Assembly (NCBI GenBank): GCA_002900995.3
Contig: CM035307.1
Span: forward strand, 558,001-622,000
Direction: 5' to 3'
Origin: Ganoderma boninense
Taxonomy: Eukaryota; Basidiomycota; Agaricomycetes; Polyporales; Polyporaceae
Length of the DNA: 64,000 bases
Position 1 is the stretch's first letter. Each line of letters opens with the position of its first letter. The notes beneath the pieces were generated by a model. It did no database searches. It had not been told where the DNA came from and saw nothing but the letters and a program-made list of their open reading frames with translations. A program made the translations under genes and the position numbers. Shown one piece after another: positions 11,747 to 22,475 of this stretch.

Positions 11747-12495
11747 ATGTTCATCTACAACGGCAAGTTCAACTGGCTCCAACCTGAGGCCACGAACGAG
11801 ACCATCACCATCATCTTCCCCGCCGGCTTCGCCCTCAATGACCCCGTCAGTGCTTACTGGCAGTGGACAAAGGATGCCATGGTCGAAAAGAAGGCTAGCG
11901 TCATTAGTGTCGGTGCCGCCCTCGACTGGGATACTGGATACATCCACTAACGTCTCTGCAGTCAGGGGTCGTCAACAGTGTCACCACGACCGCCGACGGC
12001 TACTCCCGCATCCACTTCTCCTTCGGCTACTACAGCTTCAACGTCACCGTCACCGCCGACTACAAGACCATGACCACGACCATGCGCAGCGAGGGCCATG
12101 CCTCCAGCCCGTTCGACCTCACCGCCATGTATATCAACCCTACGAGCATCCCCTCGGTCTCCGTATACACGGGCACGCTCGAGTACTTGTCGTACGCCCA
12201 ATCGGAGATGGTGACGGTTGTCGTGCCCTACGGCATCATGGAGGGTGCATTCGTCGGGCTCTATTTCGAGTGGACCGTCGACGGTTCGGGCGTCCCAAAG
12301 GCGAACCACCCCATTAACACCATGTTCCAGGATGTCGAACGTGCGGTGGATGGGACCGTCACCGCGGCGATCAGTGATGGGTTCTACACGTACAACTTCA
12401 CGTTCCATGGCAAGGACACAAGCTCGTTTGTCATGTCTCACCCCGGTGAAGGCACGTCCCCGGAGACCAAGCTCACGCTTGTGTATAGCCTGTAG
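11747..12495 (+). CDS. two-repeat beta-rich protein of unknown function, copy 1 (231 aa)
   Basis: Exons are 11747-11908 and 11962-12495. I do not recognise the family. The protein is an internal duplication of about 110 residues. Unit 1 starts MFIYNGKFNWL and unit 2 starts near residue 123 (YTGTLEYLSY). Both share a hydrophobic strand ending in a W-T motif (AYWQWTKD versus LYFEWTVD) and an aromatic strand (FGYYSFNVTV versus DGFYTYNFTF). It is rich in alternating hydrophobic/Thr residues, suggesting beta sheet. No signal peptide or membrane segment is visible, so it is probably cytosolic or released non-classically. It lies tail-to-tail with aldo/keto reductase copy 1. Two further full copies are at 16977 and 24987(-). 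Confidence 0.8.
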
Positions 12496-13041
12496 AGGGG
12501 TAGCGCATACGGCACGCTACCGCGGCGGTGCCGTCCTTTGTCTTGATCCCGTTCCCGCGCTGATGCGCCACGGCCTTTGCCTCCCCACGTTCCTTGTATC
12601 GGTTTTGTGTTCTGTCTGACACCAACTTACAATGGCCTGTCTTTACTGTGTTGTTTTCGCTCCCGAGTCCTTGAATCCCCTGCTCCCAGACCCACGTTCC
12701 ACGTGTTCGTGCTCTCCACTCTCCTTCATAGCGCCTGTACTATCACTATCGTCGTATATAAAGCACAGTCATGTATCTACGAAGATCCTCTTAGCGTTCA
12801 ATCGAGACGGACTCGTAGCCTGTCTGTACCCTCGTGCGAACCTCCATCTCTTCCATGAGCCACCATCTGTCTGTAAACGGATAGCGGCGCCTCAAGAAGG
12901 CATGGCTAATGTCCACAGTCTTTCATTTCTCCAGACTTCATGTTCTAGACTCCTAATGCACAAGGCGGAAAGGCCAACCCAGACATCCATTGCAAACACA
13001 TACAAAAGTAGCATCTCGCATTCCATCAAGACAAGGGTTAC
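12496..13041. other. convergent spacer between two-repeat gene 1 and reductase 1
   Basis: A 3'-to-3' spacer of 546 bp. No gene is seen. It presumably holds both polyadenylation regions. Confidence 0.5.
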
Positions 13042-14470
13042 TTAAGGCTTGATTGGAGGCAGAAGCGGTTGCGGCATGATCTTCGCCTGAGATCCGAGCA
13101 GGTGAGGAACCTCTCCATACTCTCCCTACAGGAGAAGCCCAGAGACGTCAGCAGCGTTCTCCCCGTAATCCGTGAACTTGAACACCCACGATTATCTGCG
13201 CGTGCCATGCCTTCTCGAATGGCTTCGCCTCCTCGATCGCCTTCATATGCTCCTCCGTCAAGCGCACATTAAGCGCGTCGATGTTCGCGGTGAGGTGCTC
13301 GACCTTGCGCCCCCCAACGAGCGGGAACACGTACGGCGCCTTCTGCATCACGTAAGCGATCGCGACCGCCCCGATGTTCCCCTCTCCACCCCGGCACCCA
13401 CTCCCTCCTCCGCGGCGATGCGCTCGAGGACGCGGCACACGGCGCGCTCCTCGGGGGTCCGCTCCCACTTCATCCCGAAGGTCGTGCGCCCGTGCTCGCC
13501 CGTCGCGCGGCGCCGCTCCTCCTCCGCGTCCGTGCGGATGTGGCCGGCGCCGAGGACGCCATACGCGGTGATGGCGAGCCCCTCGTGGCGGCACATCGGG
13601 AGGACCTCGTGCTCGATGCGCCGGTCGAGCACGGACCAGTGCGCTTGGTAGATGACGAAGGGCGTCTTGCCGTGCTGGCGGGCGTAGTCGTTCGCCTTGA
13701 CCACGAGCCATGCCGGCCAGTTCGAGACTCCCTAACGGCCCGGGGTACGAACAGCTTGAAGGTCAGCAGTCAGCCGAGGCAGGGGGAGGGAGGCGACGTA
13801 CGAGGTAGAGGACCTTGCCGGCAACGACGAGGTTGTGGAGGCCGTCCATGATCTCCTCGACGTCGGTGTTGTCCCACAGATGGACGTACAGGATGTCGAT
13901 GTACGTCGTGCGGAAGCGCCTGAGGCTCGTGTCGACGGAGAGCATGAGGGACTTGAGGTTGTCGCCGCCGAAGTTCACTTTCTGCGCGATGGAGTCGTTC
14001 CCGCGTTGGTTGTTATTACCGTACTAGATGACCACATATGATTAGCACCGCAGATGGTTTTCGACTGCTAAAAACTCTGCTCTTGCGAGATTGACCTTTG
14101 TGGCGAGCACAAGCTGATCGCGGATGCCACGAGCTTCTGCCCACTCTCCGATGAACTCCTCCGAGGTCCCGTCTTGACTGTAAGATAAAACAACGTAAAT
14201 CAGGCCGCTGATCCTCCCGCCACATAGTGACTCGAAATGATTTACTCACTAGAGGTTCGCGGTATCTATGAAGTTACCGCCGGCATCGAAGTAGGCGTCG
14301 AGCAGGCGGAAGGAGGCCTCCTTGTCCATTGAGCCCATCCCAAATTTGTCCCATTTATCGCCGATGCTCATGCCGCCGAGGCAGAGCGGAGAGACGTGGA
14401 TTCCAGCGCGGGGCGCGAGCTTGCGGTAGTATCCGAGACGTGTCGGAGGCTCGGGAGCAGCGGTGAACAT
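13042..14470 (-). CDS. aldo/keto reductase (aryl-alcohol dehydrogenase type), copy 1; one frameshift
   Basis: Exons in transcript order are 14470-14250, 14177-14096, 14023-13802, 13731-13190 and 13125-13042. The AKR catalytic tetrad is present: D69 and Y74 (NFIDTANLY), K101 (LATKYG) and H149 (DILYVHLWD). Further hallmarks are [10 protein letters not shown], an [11 protein letters not shown] segment and the NADP-site region VGGRKVEHL. The restored length of about 383 aa suits fungal AAD-type reductases, which reduce aromatic aldehydes with NADPH. Exon 4 is one base short: relative to copy 2, one G is missing near 13382-13392, so the literal reading stops before the cofactor-binding C-terminus (literal stop at about 13348). 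It could be an inactive paralogue or a consensus error. Confidence 0.82.
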
Positions 14471-15260
14471 GGTCGATCTGTCCTTGTCGAATGTAAGTGC
14501 TGTAAGGGGCGACGAAGCATCTCTGGCAAGAACGCACTTTTTTTTCAAGAATATGGGCTGTGAGGCTTTGAGGGTTTGCACTGCGTATGCTGGAGTCTGA
14601 ACGCACAGTCTGACATCTCCGAGGCCGTTCTTATACAGGATCACCTGTGCAGAAAACCAAATCCCGAGCGGAGAAGCCCATTTCACATTAACTGCCAAGG
14701 GAGACAGCCAAGAAGGGGAGTTTAGGGGGCTCGTAATTGACTAGGTCGGGCGGTTGATCGCGATGTCGTAACAAAAACTGCGACCGGACAATGCTCGTGT
14801 GCAGTTGGAAATCCAAGGGTTGAAGGGTGTTGCGTAACCATCCGTTGATACGAGCCTCCCGGACGAATAGATGGCTCGGAAATACGCAGGCCATCGAAAG
14901 CGTTGATTGCCATGCACGCTCGCGGTGTGCAACATCATCTTACATGTACTCAGATAGATGACGGCTCACCATCCCGGGGGTTGCACATCTACTCTCGACA
15001 CTATGCTTCGGCGACCGCGGGCATCATGGCGCTGGGCGACGCGAGAGCAGAATTCGGTCATAATGTAGGTCGTGCGCATCCGCGCCATCGTGGGGCATAA
15101 CGCTTTCGACGAAGCATTCTGAAAATACTATAATCAGGTTGCCAACTACGCCACTGGCGAGAGGAAGGACGTCCGGGATGCATGAAGAGAAGAATGAAGC
15201 CGGCTGATGTCAGCAGTTGGAATCGACAGCCTGTGTAGAAATATCGGGTCGGGACGCTCG
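13042..15260. repeat. left arm of about 2.2 kb inverted repeat (reductase and flank)
   Basis: Reductase copy 1 plus its upstream flank pairs in inverted orientation with 21653-23935. Identity is high in exons and persists through the non-coding flank to about 15260. There the partner arm runs into the N gap. Confidence 0.8.
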
Positions 15261-16976
15261 CCCGCTGACCTGTGAGCGAATTGTCATTGGGAAGATGCAG
15301 CTTTGCCCTCTGGACCGAGCCCGAGTCGTCGTCACCCTCACAACATCGGCGCTCACGGGACCGTGGACGATGCAGACGAGAAAACGAGCTGGCGGAGATT
15401 ATGTGAGCATCTGTCCGGCCACTGCTCTTCCACGTCTTGCGCGTTCACCGGGGGAAGCGTCCGCATGTGCCACCACTGGAATCAGAGTTGGTCACTGCCG
15501 GGTCTTCGAATTCGAGGCTATTCGAGCGAGGATAGAGTAGAATGCCCCTTGCAGAGATTGGAGACGACCCGATGCAGTTGAAGGGATGATCTGAATACAC
15601 ACACCATTAGATATGGGGCTCGCCTATAACGCAAGGACAGACTCACGGCAGGAATACGAAAAGAAAGAAATGGTGGGGATGAACAAGGAGCGTCGTCGAG
15701 CGACAGTCGGCGCCAGAGCGCGCTGTGCCTGCCCTAAACAACCTGGTCCTGAGGCGCCGGTTGGCTTTTTCGCATCCTGTGCTTTCATATAACATGCACT
15801 CCAGTTCTCGTCAGGATGGAATTCTTGTTCAGAGAGCTATGCGTCGTAACACATACAGACACTAACACATACTAATGTGTTTACGAGAAGGTCGGGGAAG
15901 GATTGCCTGATGATCATCTGACTGTAGGATTAATATTGTGACTATGAGTTGCCGAAGTTCTACGTCCATTCTTCCTGTCCTCACTGAATTCTTCAAGTTC
16001 CCACTTTTAGCCGGCCCGTCATTTGACGTATCGCCTTTCCAGCTGGGAGTCCCTCCAGGTCCTCGTGGCGTCGGAATCTATCTCAGCACCATTGCGTACG
16101 TATTGGGATCTCTGTGGATAGAGTTAGAGGATGGGATCATCCGGGTACAGATAATCGCTAATGGAAGTGACTCTAGGCAGCAAAAATCGAAGCTGGTTGA
16201 CAAGACACAGGGCTTTCTCAGAAGAGAACTCACCCACGCTTCCCCGTATGACCATCCGGTCACAGCAAGTAATCCCACAAGGCTCCTGGACCGCTCATGT
16301 GAGCTCCTTTCCCTATTCTATCTTTGTCTGTTTACGTTTGGATATGCTTCGTCTGTCCATGCAGGAAGGTATCCTGTCAGCTTTCCACCCGGTGTTAGAC
16401 CGCCGCGAGTATGATGTTCGTTCGTCTCCGGTTCTAAAGTGTGGATCGTGTTGATGATCTCGTCACGGGTATGAATTCGAGACAAGCACCGAGGTCCTGT
16501 AGCGACCACGCGCTCACGTAAACAAGGTTAACCTTTCGTACTCCACTGTACGAATACCTTCTCTGTTGCCTCTTCACAGCGTACTCTGTGATCTGGAGAA
16601 AGTGTGCAGCTTATATTAGTAAGTCTACATTAAATATGCCGGGATGATCACATCCTGAGGAGGTCTTTTAGCTAACCGTACAGATAGGTTCGTCTTTACT
16701 TCGCTCCTTGGCCATGGTCGTGGATCTCGCCTCGACAACCGGTAGTACTTCGCCTTCCATCCATTCTAGTATCTGACAGCTGCGGCAAGCATCATGAACT
16801 TTCCTCGAATTCTCAGGGTTCATGACTGTTCGCTGAGTCAGGCTCCCATCGAGTCGTGGGTCTAGTTCTGCAAGAGCACCATAAATACGGGAAGAACAAA
16901 GAAATTGAACGGCAGTCATCCCCCGACGACGATCTCACTACTTGATCTACGCCTTTGAGCACTTATCACCTTCACC
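14471..16976. other. reductase 1 upstream flank and intergenic stretch
   Basis: Positions 14690-15260 are the reverse-complement partner of 21653-22270, the upstream flank of reductase 2. From 15.3 to 16.97 kb I recognise nothing certain. A 158-codon open frame from a GTG at 15938 to 16414(+) and an 83-codon frame at 16919-16668(-) have somewhat protein-like composition (ARSTTMAKERSKDEPICT) but match no family I know. Confidence 0.4.
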
Positions 16977-17742
16977 ATGTTCATCTACAACGGCAAGTTT
17001 GACTGGCTCAAGTACGCCTCAAACGAGACCTTTACCATCATCTTCCCCGCCGGCTTCGCCCTCAACGATCCGGTCAGTGCCTACTGGCAGTGGACAGTCG
17101 ATGCCCAAGGCCACAAGAAGGCTGACGTCTCCAGCGTATGTGTTCCTCCTGCACGGATACTCCCTCCGAGTCTATGTCCGCTAATGTACACACCTACAGT
17201 CTGGCGTCATCCAGAGCACCACCACCGCCGTCACCGGCGACTACCGTCGCATCCACTTCTCCTTCGGCTACTACAGCTTCGAGGCGACCGTCACCACCGA
17301 CTACAAAACCCTCACGCTCACCATGCGCAACCCGGGCGGCAGCGTCTCCAAGCCGTTCGCTCTCACCGCGATGCACATCAACCCCACGAACATCCCCTCC
17401 ACCGTCGTGTACACGGGCAGGCTCGAGTGGTTCTCGTACGCCAAGGAGGAGATGACGACGCTCGTCGTGCCGTACGGCGTCGCCGAGGGCCTGTTCTTCG
17501 GGCTCTACCACCAGTGGACCGTCGACGCCAAGGGCGTCCAGAACGCGAACCACACCGTCAACGGCGTGTTCCAGGACGTCAAGTACGGCACGGACGGGAC
17601 GACCACGGCGTCGTTCCAGGCTGCATACTACACGTACCACTTCACGTTCAACGGCAAGGACAGCAGCGGCTCGTTCGTGCTCAAGAACCCCACCGGCGGC
17701 ACTTCTGAGGGCAACAAGTTCGCGATGGCGTACAGCCTGTAG
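16977..17742 (+). CDS. two-repeat beta-rich protein of unknown function, copy 2 (233 aa)
   Basis: Exons are 16977-17135 and 17200-17742, with the intron in the same place as in copies 1 and 3. The frame is fully open. Repeat unit 1 has FIYNGKFDWLKY and AYWQWTVD; unit 2 has VYTGRLEWFSY, VVPYGVAEG and LYHQWTVD. It is closest to copy 3 in its second unit. No reductase gene lies beside it: downstream is an unassigned gene candidate and then the HET gene. Family and function are unknown to me. Conservation of frame, intron and motifs in three copies shows that it is a real protein-coding gene. Confidence 0.83.
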
Positions 17743-18220
17743 TTGGAGGGGCTACGCATTCGTTGCACAGCCTGGTTGCTAGTGGCTGCTCCGGCCTCAT
17801 GTTTCGTGTACGATGTTGTTCGAAGTTGTCTCGTGGCTGACTACGCGTAGTTCGTTTGATATCCAGTACGATATCTGTACCGAGCCGTTTCCGCCTATAC
17901 GTTGTTGGATTTGATCAGCTTTCCTCTACGTATGCGACGGTAGTCATTGTACCATATCTCGACTCGGAATCCCATGGTTTTCTGCATGGTTTCGTCCTTT
18001 CTCGGGGTGCCAGCTACCAGTGCTCCACTTGATTATCTGCTCCATGACATAAGAGTGATGCGGAAGTTAATAAATGCCTGCAGACTTACTTTATCATTTT
18101 CGAGGGGAGGATGAGGACTTTACAGGCAACTACTCGGAGCAGTAAATCATCTCCCCGACCCCTGCCATGCTACTACATGCTTCACGTATGGTGCAGTGGA
18201 GCAATAAGTCGCCCTGCGAT
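17743..18220. other. intergenic
   Basis: No gene or repeat is recognised. Confidence 0.5.
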
Positions 18221-19028
18221 ATGAGCTTCGTTGATGACACTCCCACAACCGCCACTACGATAGGGTGCAACCTGCACGGGAAACTCCGTGCTGTCCTGCG
18301 GGGGTTCGTTTTGTATTCATGTCCATTTGCTATTCTAGCCTGGTAAACATTGTATTGCATCTGACGACCGCAGCATGCACAGGTCTCCAAGTCGGGCCCT
18401 GCTCTCGCCCCGGGCGGCTTCGTCCACACCCTAGCCATGTTTGCGTTCTCCGCCACTGCAGCCCATACGATGCCCGTGTCGAGCCTCGACCTCGTCGATG
18501 AGTGCGTTGACTATCGTACCTATGCCTGCATGCCGTTCTCGGGAGTCGGGGACGTGCCGACTACTACCATTGTACCTTTCTCGGATTTGAGGCGGGGTTG
18601 TCGCTGCGCCCGAGAGCGACTGCAACCGAACGACGGTCCGGGGCCGCTTGGAGAGGCTGAATAAGTAAGGAAATCTCTTGCTGTTCGTCCATACGTTCAC
18701 GGATCTAACGCACAATAGAAACACTATATCCGCTGTCTATGTCGTGGCCAATATATCCAAGACCATCGCCCTACGGGTCAAGCGCGGCGTGCCAACCTAC
18801 ACGGAGCTGTTCGATGAGGCGAACCTGTTCATCAGGCGGGCCGTGGACTGCGGATGGGAGCTCGACAGGAACCCGGACGAGGAGGAGGCAGCAGAACCTG
18901 GCGTGTCTGTGCCACAGGACACACAGTTGATATTCCACAACGACAATGCACTTGTGTCTTGTGCCTTGGAAGCTGTATTGAAACTGAGCTGCGAGCTCTT
19001 GGAATGTTTTGGAGGGCAATGCATTTAA
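18221..19028 (+). CDS. unassigned spliced gene candidate
   Basis: Two or three segments on + look coding but could not be joined with certainty. They are 18221-18345 (from ATG, MSFVDDTPTTATTIGCN), 18386-18660 (GFVHTLAMFAFSATAAHTMP, VDYRTYACMPFSGVGDVP) and 18719-19028 (VANISKTIALRVKRGVPTYT, then an acidic DEEEAAEPG stretch, stop at 19026-19028). Plausible introns are GTAAAC...TGCACAG at 18346-18385 and GTAAGG...CAATAG ending at 18718. The in-frame TAA just before the second donor and the phase of the first intron are unresolved. No family is recognised. Confidence 0.3.
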
Positions 19029-19142
19029 ATTAATGTTGAAATCTTGGAGTAGACCGAGAGAGAGACCGTTAGCTGAAAACCAAGAAAAATAGTAGTTGAG
19101 GGCTGGTCTGGGAATTTGAACCATGGCGCTCCCTTATCCTAG

Positions 19143-20933
19143 GGTATTACAGTAACATCTTCCCCCTCGTCGCCCAGATCTACGTCCCTCCCCCGCTCTG
19201 CCTCAACTGAAGACATAGTATGGTCTGGAGAGGAAAGTTCTCTCTCTACCTCCTCCCCCGGGCGTTCCGCGTGCTTTTGGGATGACCCTCGGCTATCCGA
19301 AAAGATTCGACGATCGTGCGAGCTGGCGCATGCCCACGGTTACAGATACATCTGGATCGACTCCTGCTGTATCGACAAGTCCAGCAGTGCCGAGCTGTCC
19401 GAGGCGATCAACTCCATGTACCTCTGGTACCGCACGGCTCGCATTTGCTACACCTTGCTTGCGGACGTCTCTCGGACAGAGGATCCGAAGAGGAAGGGTT
19501 CCTCGTTTCGCACCAGCAGATGGTTCAAGCGCGGGTGGACGCTACAAGAGCTCATCGCTCCCGAACTCCTCGTCTTTGTGTCCAAGGACTGGGGGGTGAT
19601 TGGCACCAAGGCGACACTGGGAGCCCTGATAGATCTGAACATCACGGGCATAGACTGCCGGATCCTCGACCACAAGACTCCGTTAGAAGCAGTGAGCGTC
19701 GCAGCACGGATGTCCTGGGCAGCGAAGCGGGAGACGACAAGGATCGAGGACCAGGCATACTCTCTCCTAGGCATATTCGACATCCACATGCCCACACTTT
19801 ACGGCGAGGGCCCGCGCGCGTTCAGGCGGCTCCAGGAGGAGATCCTCAGACGCATTCCGGACCAGAGCATCTTTGCGTGGACTTACCACCCAGTCTACAC
19901 CTACGACTTTACGGTTCCTCGCGCCATGCCGAAGACACCACTGCAAGAAGATGCGAGTTATCCTGAACTCTGTTTGTTCCCGACCTTGGCCAACCGCCGT
20001 TCCCTTCTGGCTTCCGATCCGTTGAGGTTCCTACACTGTAGGTCTATCACATCTATACCATTCGACGACTACTTCCGTCGCCTAGGACTACCGGCAGGTA
20101 GTGGCACAGATATACACCTTCCCGAATACTTCAATTCGGCGCACGGTATTCGGACCAAGCTGTTCATATTCCCCATCTCCGACATCGTCAAGTATCCGCC
20201 CAACACAGACGCCGATGGCTGGTACCTCATGGTCCTCCCCTGCGAGTCATCCGAGCACAAGGGCTCCCTGCTCGCGCACATCTGCTACCTGACCCTCGGT
20301 CCTGGAGGGATACAGTTCGTGCAGTCTGGCTACGTCTCCCTCATCGAGTCAAAGGAGAGCTACACTCTCATCCACGTCCTCGCGCTGTCTCCGCGAGACC
20401 TGGTGCGCTGTCGGCCGCTTTTCCGCTTCAGCACAGTCTATATTCCGCATCCCGAGCAACCTTCCGCGTCGCGCGATGCCGTCACCCTTCCCGAGAGCAA
20501 CCTTAGGCTGACCCTCTCGCTATGGGCGCGTGCTGTACTTCACGGCCAAGGGTATGACGTGACCTTTCATAGCCCTCCCGAGGTGGAAGAGGACAGGTTG
20601 CGCAGGTACACCCTCGCTGCAACGGGTGTTAGCGTTGCGTTCGAGGTCGCGTTCGCGTTCGCGTCATCACCCAGCGCGGATGCCTGGGCGACCGCACGGG
20701 GCGGCCGACCAATGCTCGAGGCGATTGCCCAGTGGCTTCCCCGATCCCCGCCTGCCTTCCGCCGACAGAAGACAACCTTCGCATCCCTCCGCGGTCGGCA
20801 GACTGCGCTGTTCTCAGACATGCGCTTTGGGGTACACACCGTGCGTCTCACGCTGGAGTCTGTGCTGGGCCCGGGCACTGCTCTGCAAGTCGGTGTGGAG
20901 ATCATAGACTCGGGGTCGGCTTCTGAGATCTGA
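19143..20933 (+). CDS. HET-domain (heterokaryon incompatibility) protein; 5' end unresolved
   Basis: The frame is open from 19143 to the stop at 20931-20933, but the first in-frame ATG is 19416, inside the domain. The HET signature begins before it: LSEKIRRSCELAHAHGYRYI, WIDSCCIDKSSSAELSEAIN and MYLWYRTARICYTLLADV. It continues with SRWFKRGWTLQELIAP, SWAAKRETTRIEDQAYSLLG, the GEGPRAFRRLQEEIL stretch and DQSIFAW. HET domains trigger allorecognition cell death in fungi and resemble TIR domains. The usual first about 70 residues, including the YAILSH-W motif, are not in this frame, so an upstream exon or a 5' truncation is likely. The C-terminal about 300 residues are variable, as is usual in this family. 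Confidence 0.85.
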   Translation, partial: GITVTSSPSSPRSTSLPRSASTEDIVWSGEESSLSTSSPGRSACFWDDPRLSEKIRRSCELAHAHGYRYIWIDSCCIDKSSSAELSEAINSMYLWYRTARICYTLLADVSRTEDPKRKGSSFRTSRWFKRGWTLQELIAPELLVFVSKDWGVIGTKATLGALIDLNITGIDCRILDHKTPLEAVSVAARMSWAAKRETTRIEDQAYSLLGIFDIHMPTLYGEGPRAFRRLQEEILRRIPDQSIFAWTYHPVYTYDFTVPRAMPKTPLQEDASYPELCLFPTLANRRSLLASDPLRFLHCRSITSIPFDDYFRRLGLPAGSGTDIHLPEYFNSAHGIRTKLFIFPISDIVKYPPNTDADGWYLMVLPCESSEHKGSLLAHICYLTLGPGGIQFVQSGYVSLIESKESYTLIHVLALSPRDLVRCRPLFRFSTVYIPHPEQPSASRDAVTLPESNLRLTLSLWARAVLHGQGYDVTFHSPPEVEEDRLRRYTLAATGVSVAFEVAFAFASSPSADAWATARGGRPMLEAIAQWLPRSPPAFRRQKTTFASLRGRQTALFSDMRFGVHTVRLTLESVLGPGTALQVGVEIIDSGSASEI

Positions 20934-22475
20934 GGAAGGGAGTCAGGACGTACCTTCCGTCACCGCTATGCTACGTGTCACTGTCCGCATCCTTCGAAGA
21001 CTCCAATTTCACTCCACCTTTATCGAGGCGGACTACGGTCGTCAAACCATACGCAGCTTCTTGAGGCCCCCATGATTAGGGGCGCGACTTACAGTTCTTG
21101 CGTCCAACTGAGTTCAATGTTTCACCAGTGTCAGGCAACACGATCACACACTAGAGTCAGTAGAAGTATCCGACGTACCTTTGTCCTGACGACTGTCCGC
21201 TCGGAGTCAGAGGGCTGACATGGTTCGAAGAGCTGGCCAGGAGGGAACTGGAGCAGAGCGAGGTGGAAGCGGCGAAGAATATGAGCGCCGGTTCGATGAC
21301 CGGGAACGTTGGGCGGCGAAGTGGCAAGCGCCTGCGCAATGGCTTGCTCCGAACTAACCAAACGCACCCCCCACGACGACTACTTCAACTTGGACCTCCC
21401 AAGCCCTCCTCGTTCCTGTCTTATCTTCTCTACACTCTACTTGTAACCCAAGCTCGTCTGGTTCTACCTGTTGCACAAATCTGCTTCTGCCAAGTCACCC
21501 ATGGACGCTACGGCCGGGTCACTCCTCGACATTCCTGGCGCTCGCCCGTTCGNNNNNNNNNNNNNNNNNNNNNNNNNNNNNNNNNNNNNNNNNNNNNNNN
21601 NNNNNNNNNNNNNNNNNNNNNNNNNNNNNNNNNNNNNNNNNNNNNNNNNNNNCGTCCCGACCAATATTTCTACACAGGCTGTCGATTCCAACTGCTGACA
21701 TCAACCGGCTTCATTCTTCTCTTCATGCATCCCGGACGTCCTTCCTCTCGCCAGTGGCGTAGTTGGCAACCTGATTATAGTATTTTCAGAATGCTTCGTC
21801 GAAAGCGTTATGCCCCACGATGGCGCGGATGCGCACGACCTACATTATGACCGAATTCTGCTCTCGCGTCGCCCAGCGCCATGATGCCCGCGGTCGCCGA
21901 AGCATAGTGTCGAGAGTAGATGTGCAACCTCCGATCGGTATTCGTGGACGTTTGGGCCTAGATGGTGAACCGTCATCTATCTGAGCACGTGTAAGATGAT
22001 GTTGCATACCGCGAGCGTGCATGACAATCAACGCTTTCGACGGCCTGCGTATTTCCGAGCCACCTATTCGCCCGGAGGGCTCGAATCTGCGGATGGTTAC
22101 GCAACACCGTTCAGTCCTCAGATTTCCAACGTCAGAGAGATTTGATTCGGCTGTGCACGAGTATTGTCCGGTCGCAGTCTTCGTTACGACATCGCGATTA
22201 ACCGCTCGACCTGTTTATGACGTCCCCCTAAACTCCCCTTCTTGGCTGTCCCCCTTGGCAGTTAATGTGAAATGGGCTTCTCCGCTCGGGATTTGGTTTT
22301 CTGCACAGATGATCCTCTATAAGAACGGCCCCGTGGACGCCAAGTAGTGCGTTCCGACTCCAGCACGTACAGCACCAACCCTCACAGTGTATATTCTTCG
22401 CAACCAAGGTGTGCTCTTGCTAGAGGTGCCTTGTCGCCTTTTACAGCACTCACGTTTGACAACGACAGAGAGACT
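20934..22475. other. intergenic stretch containing the assembly gap
   Basis: Nothing is recognised at 20934-21552. After the gap, 21653-22270 mirrors 14690-15260 (upstream flank of reductase 1). The 200 bp before the reductase ATG hold its presumed promoter. Confidence 0.5.
21553..21652. other. assembly gap (100 N)
   Basis: Exactly 100 N, the conventional length for a gap of unknown size. It sits at the inner edge of the right arm of the inverted repeat. Confidence 0.99.
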
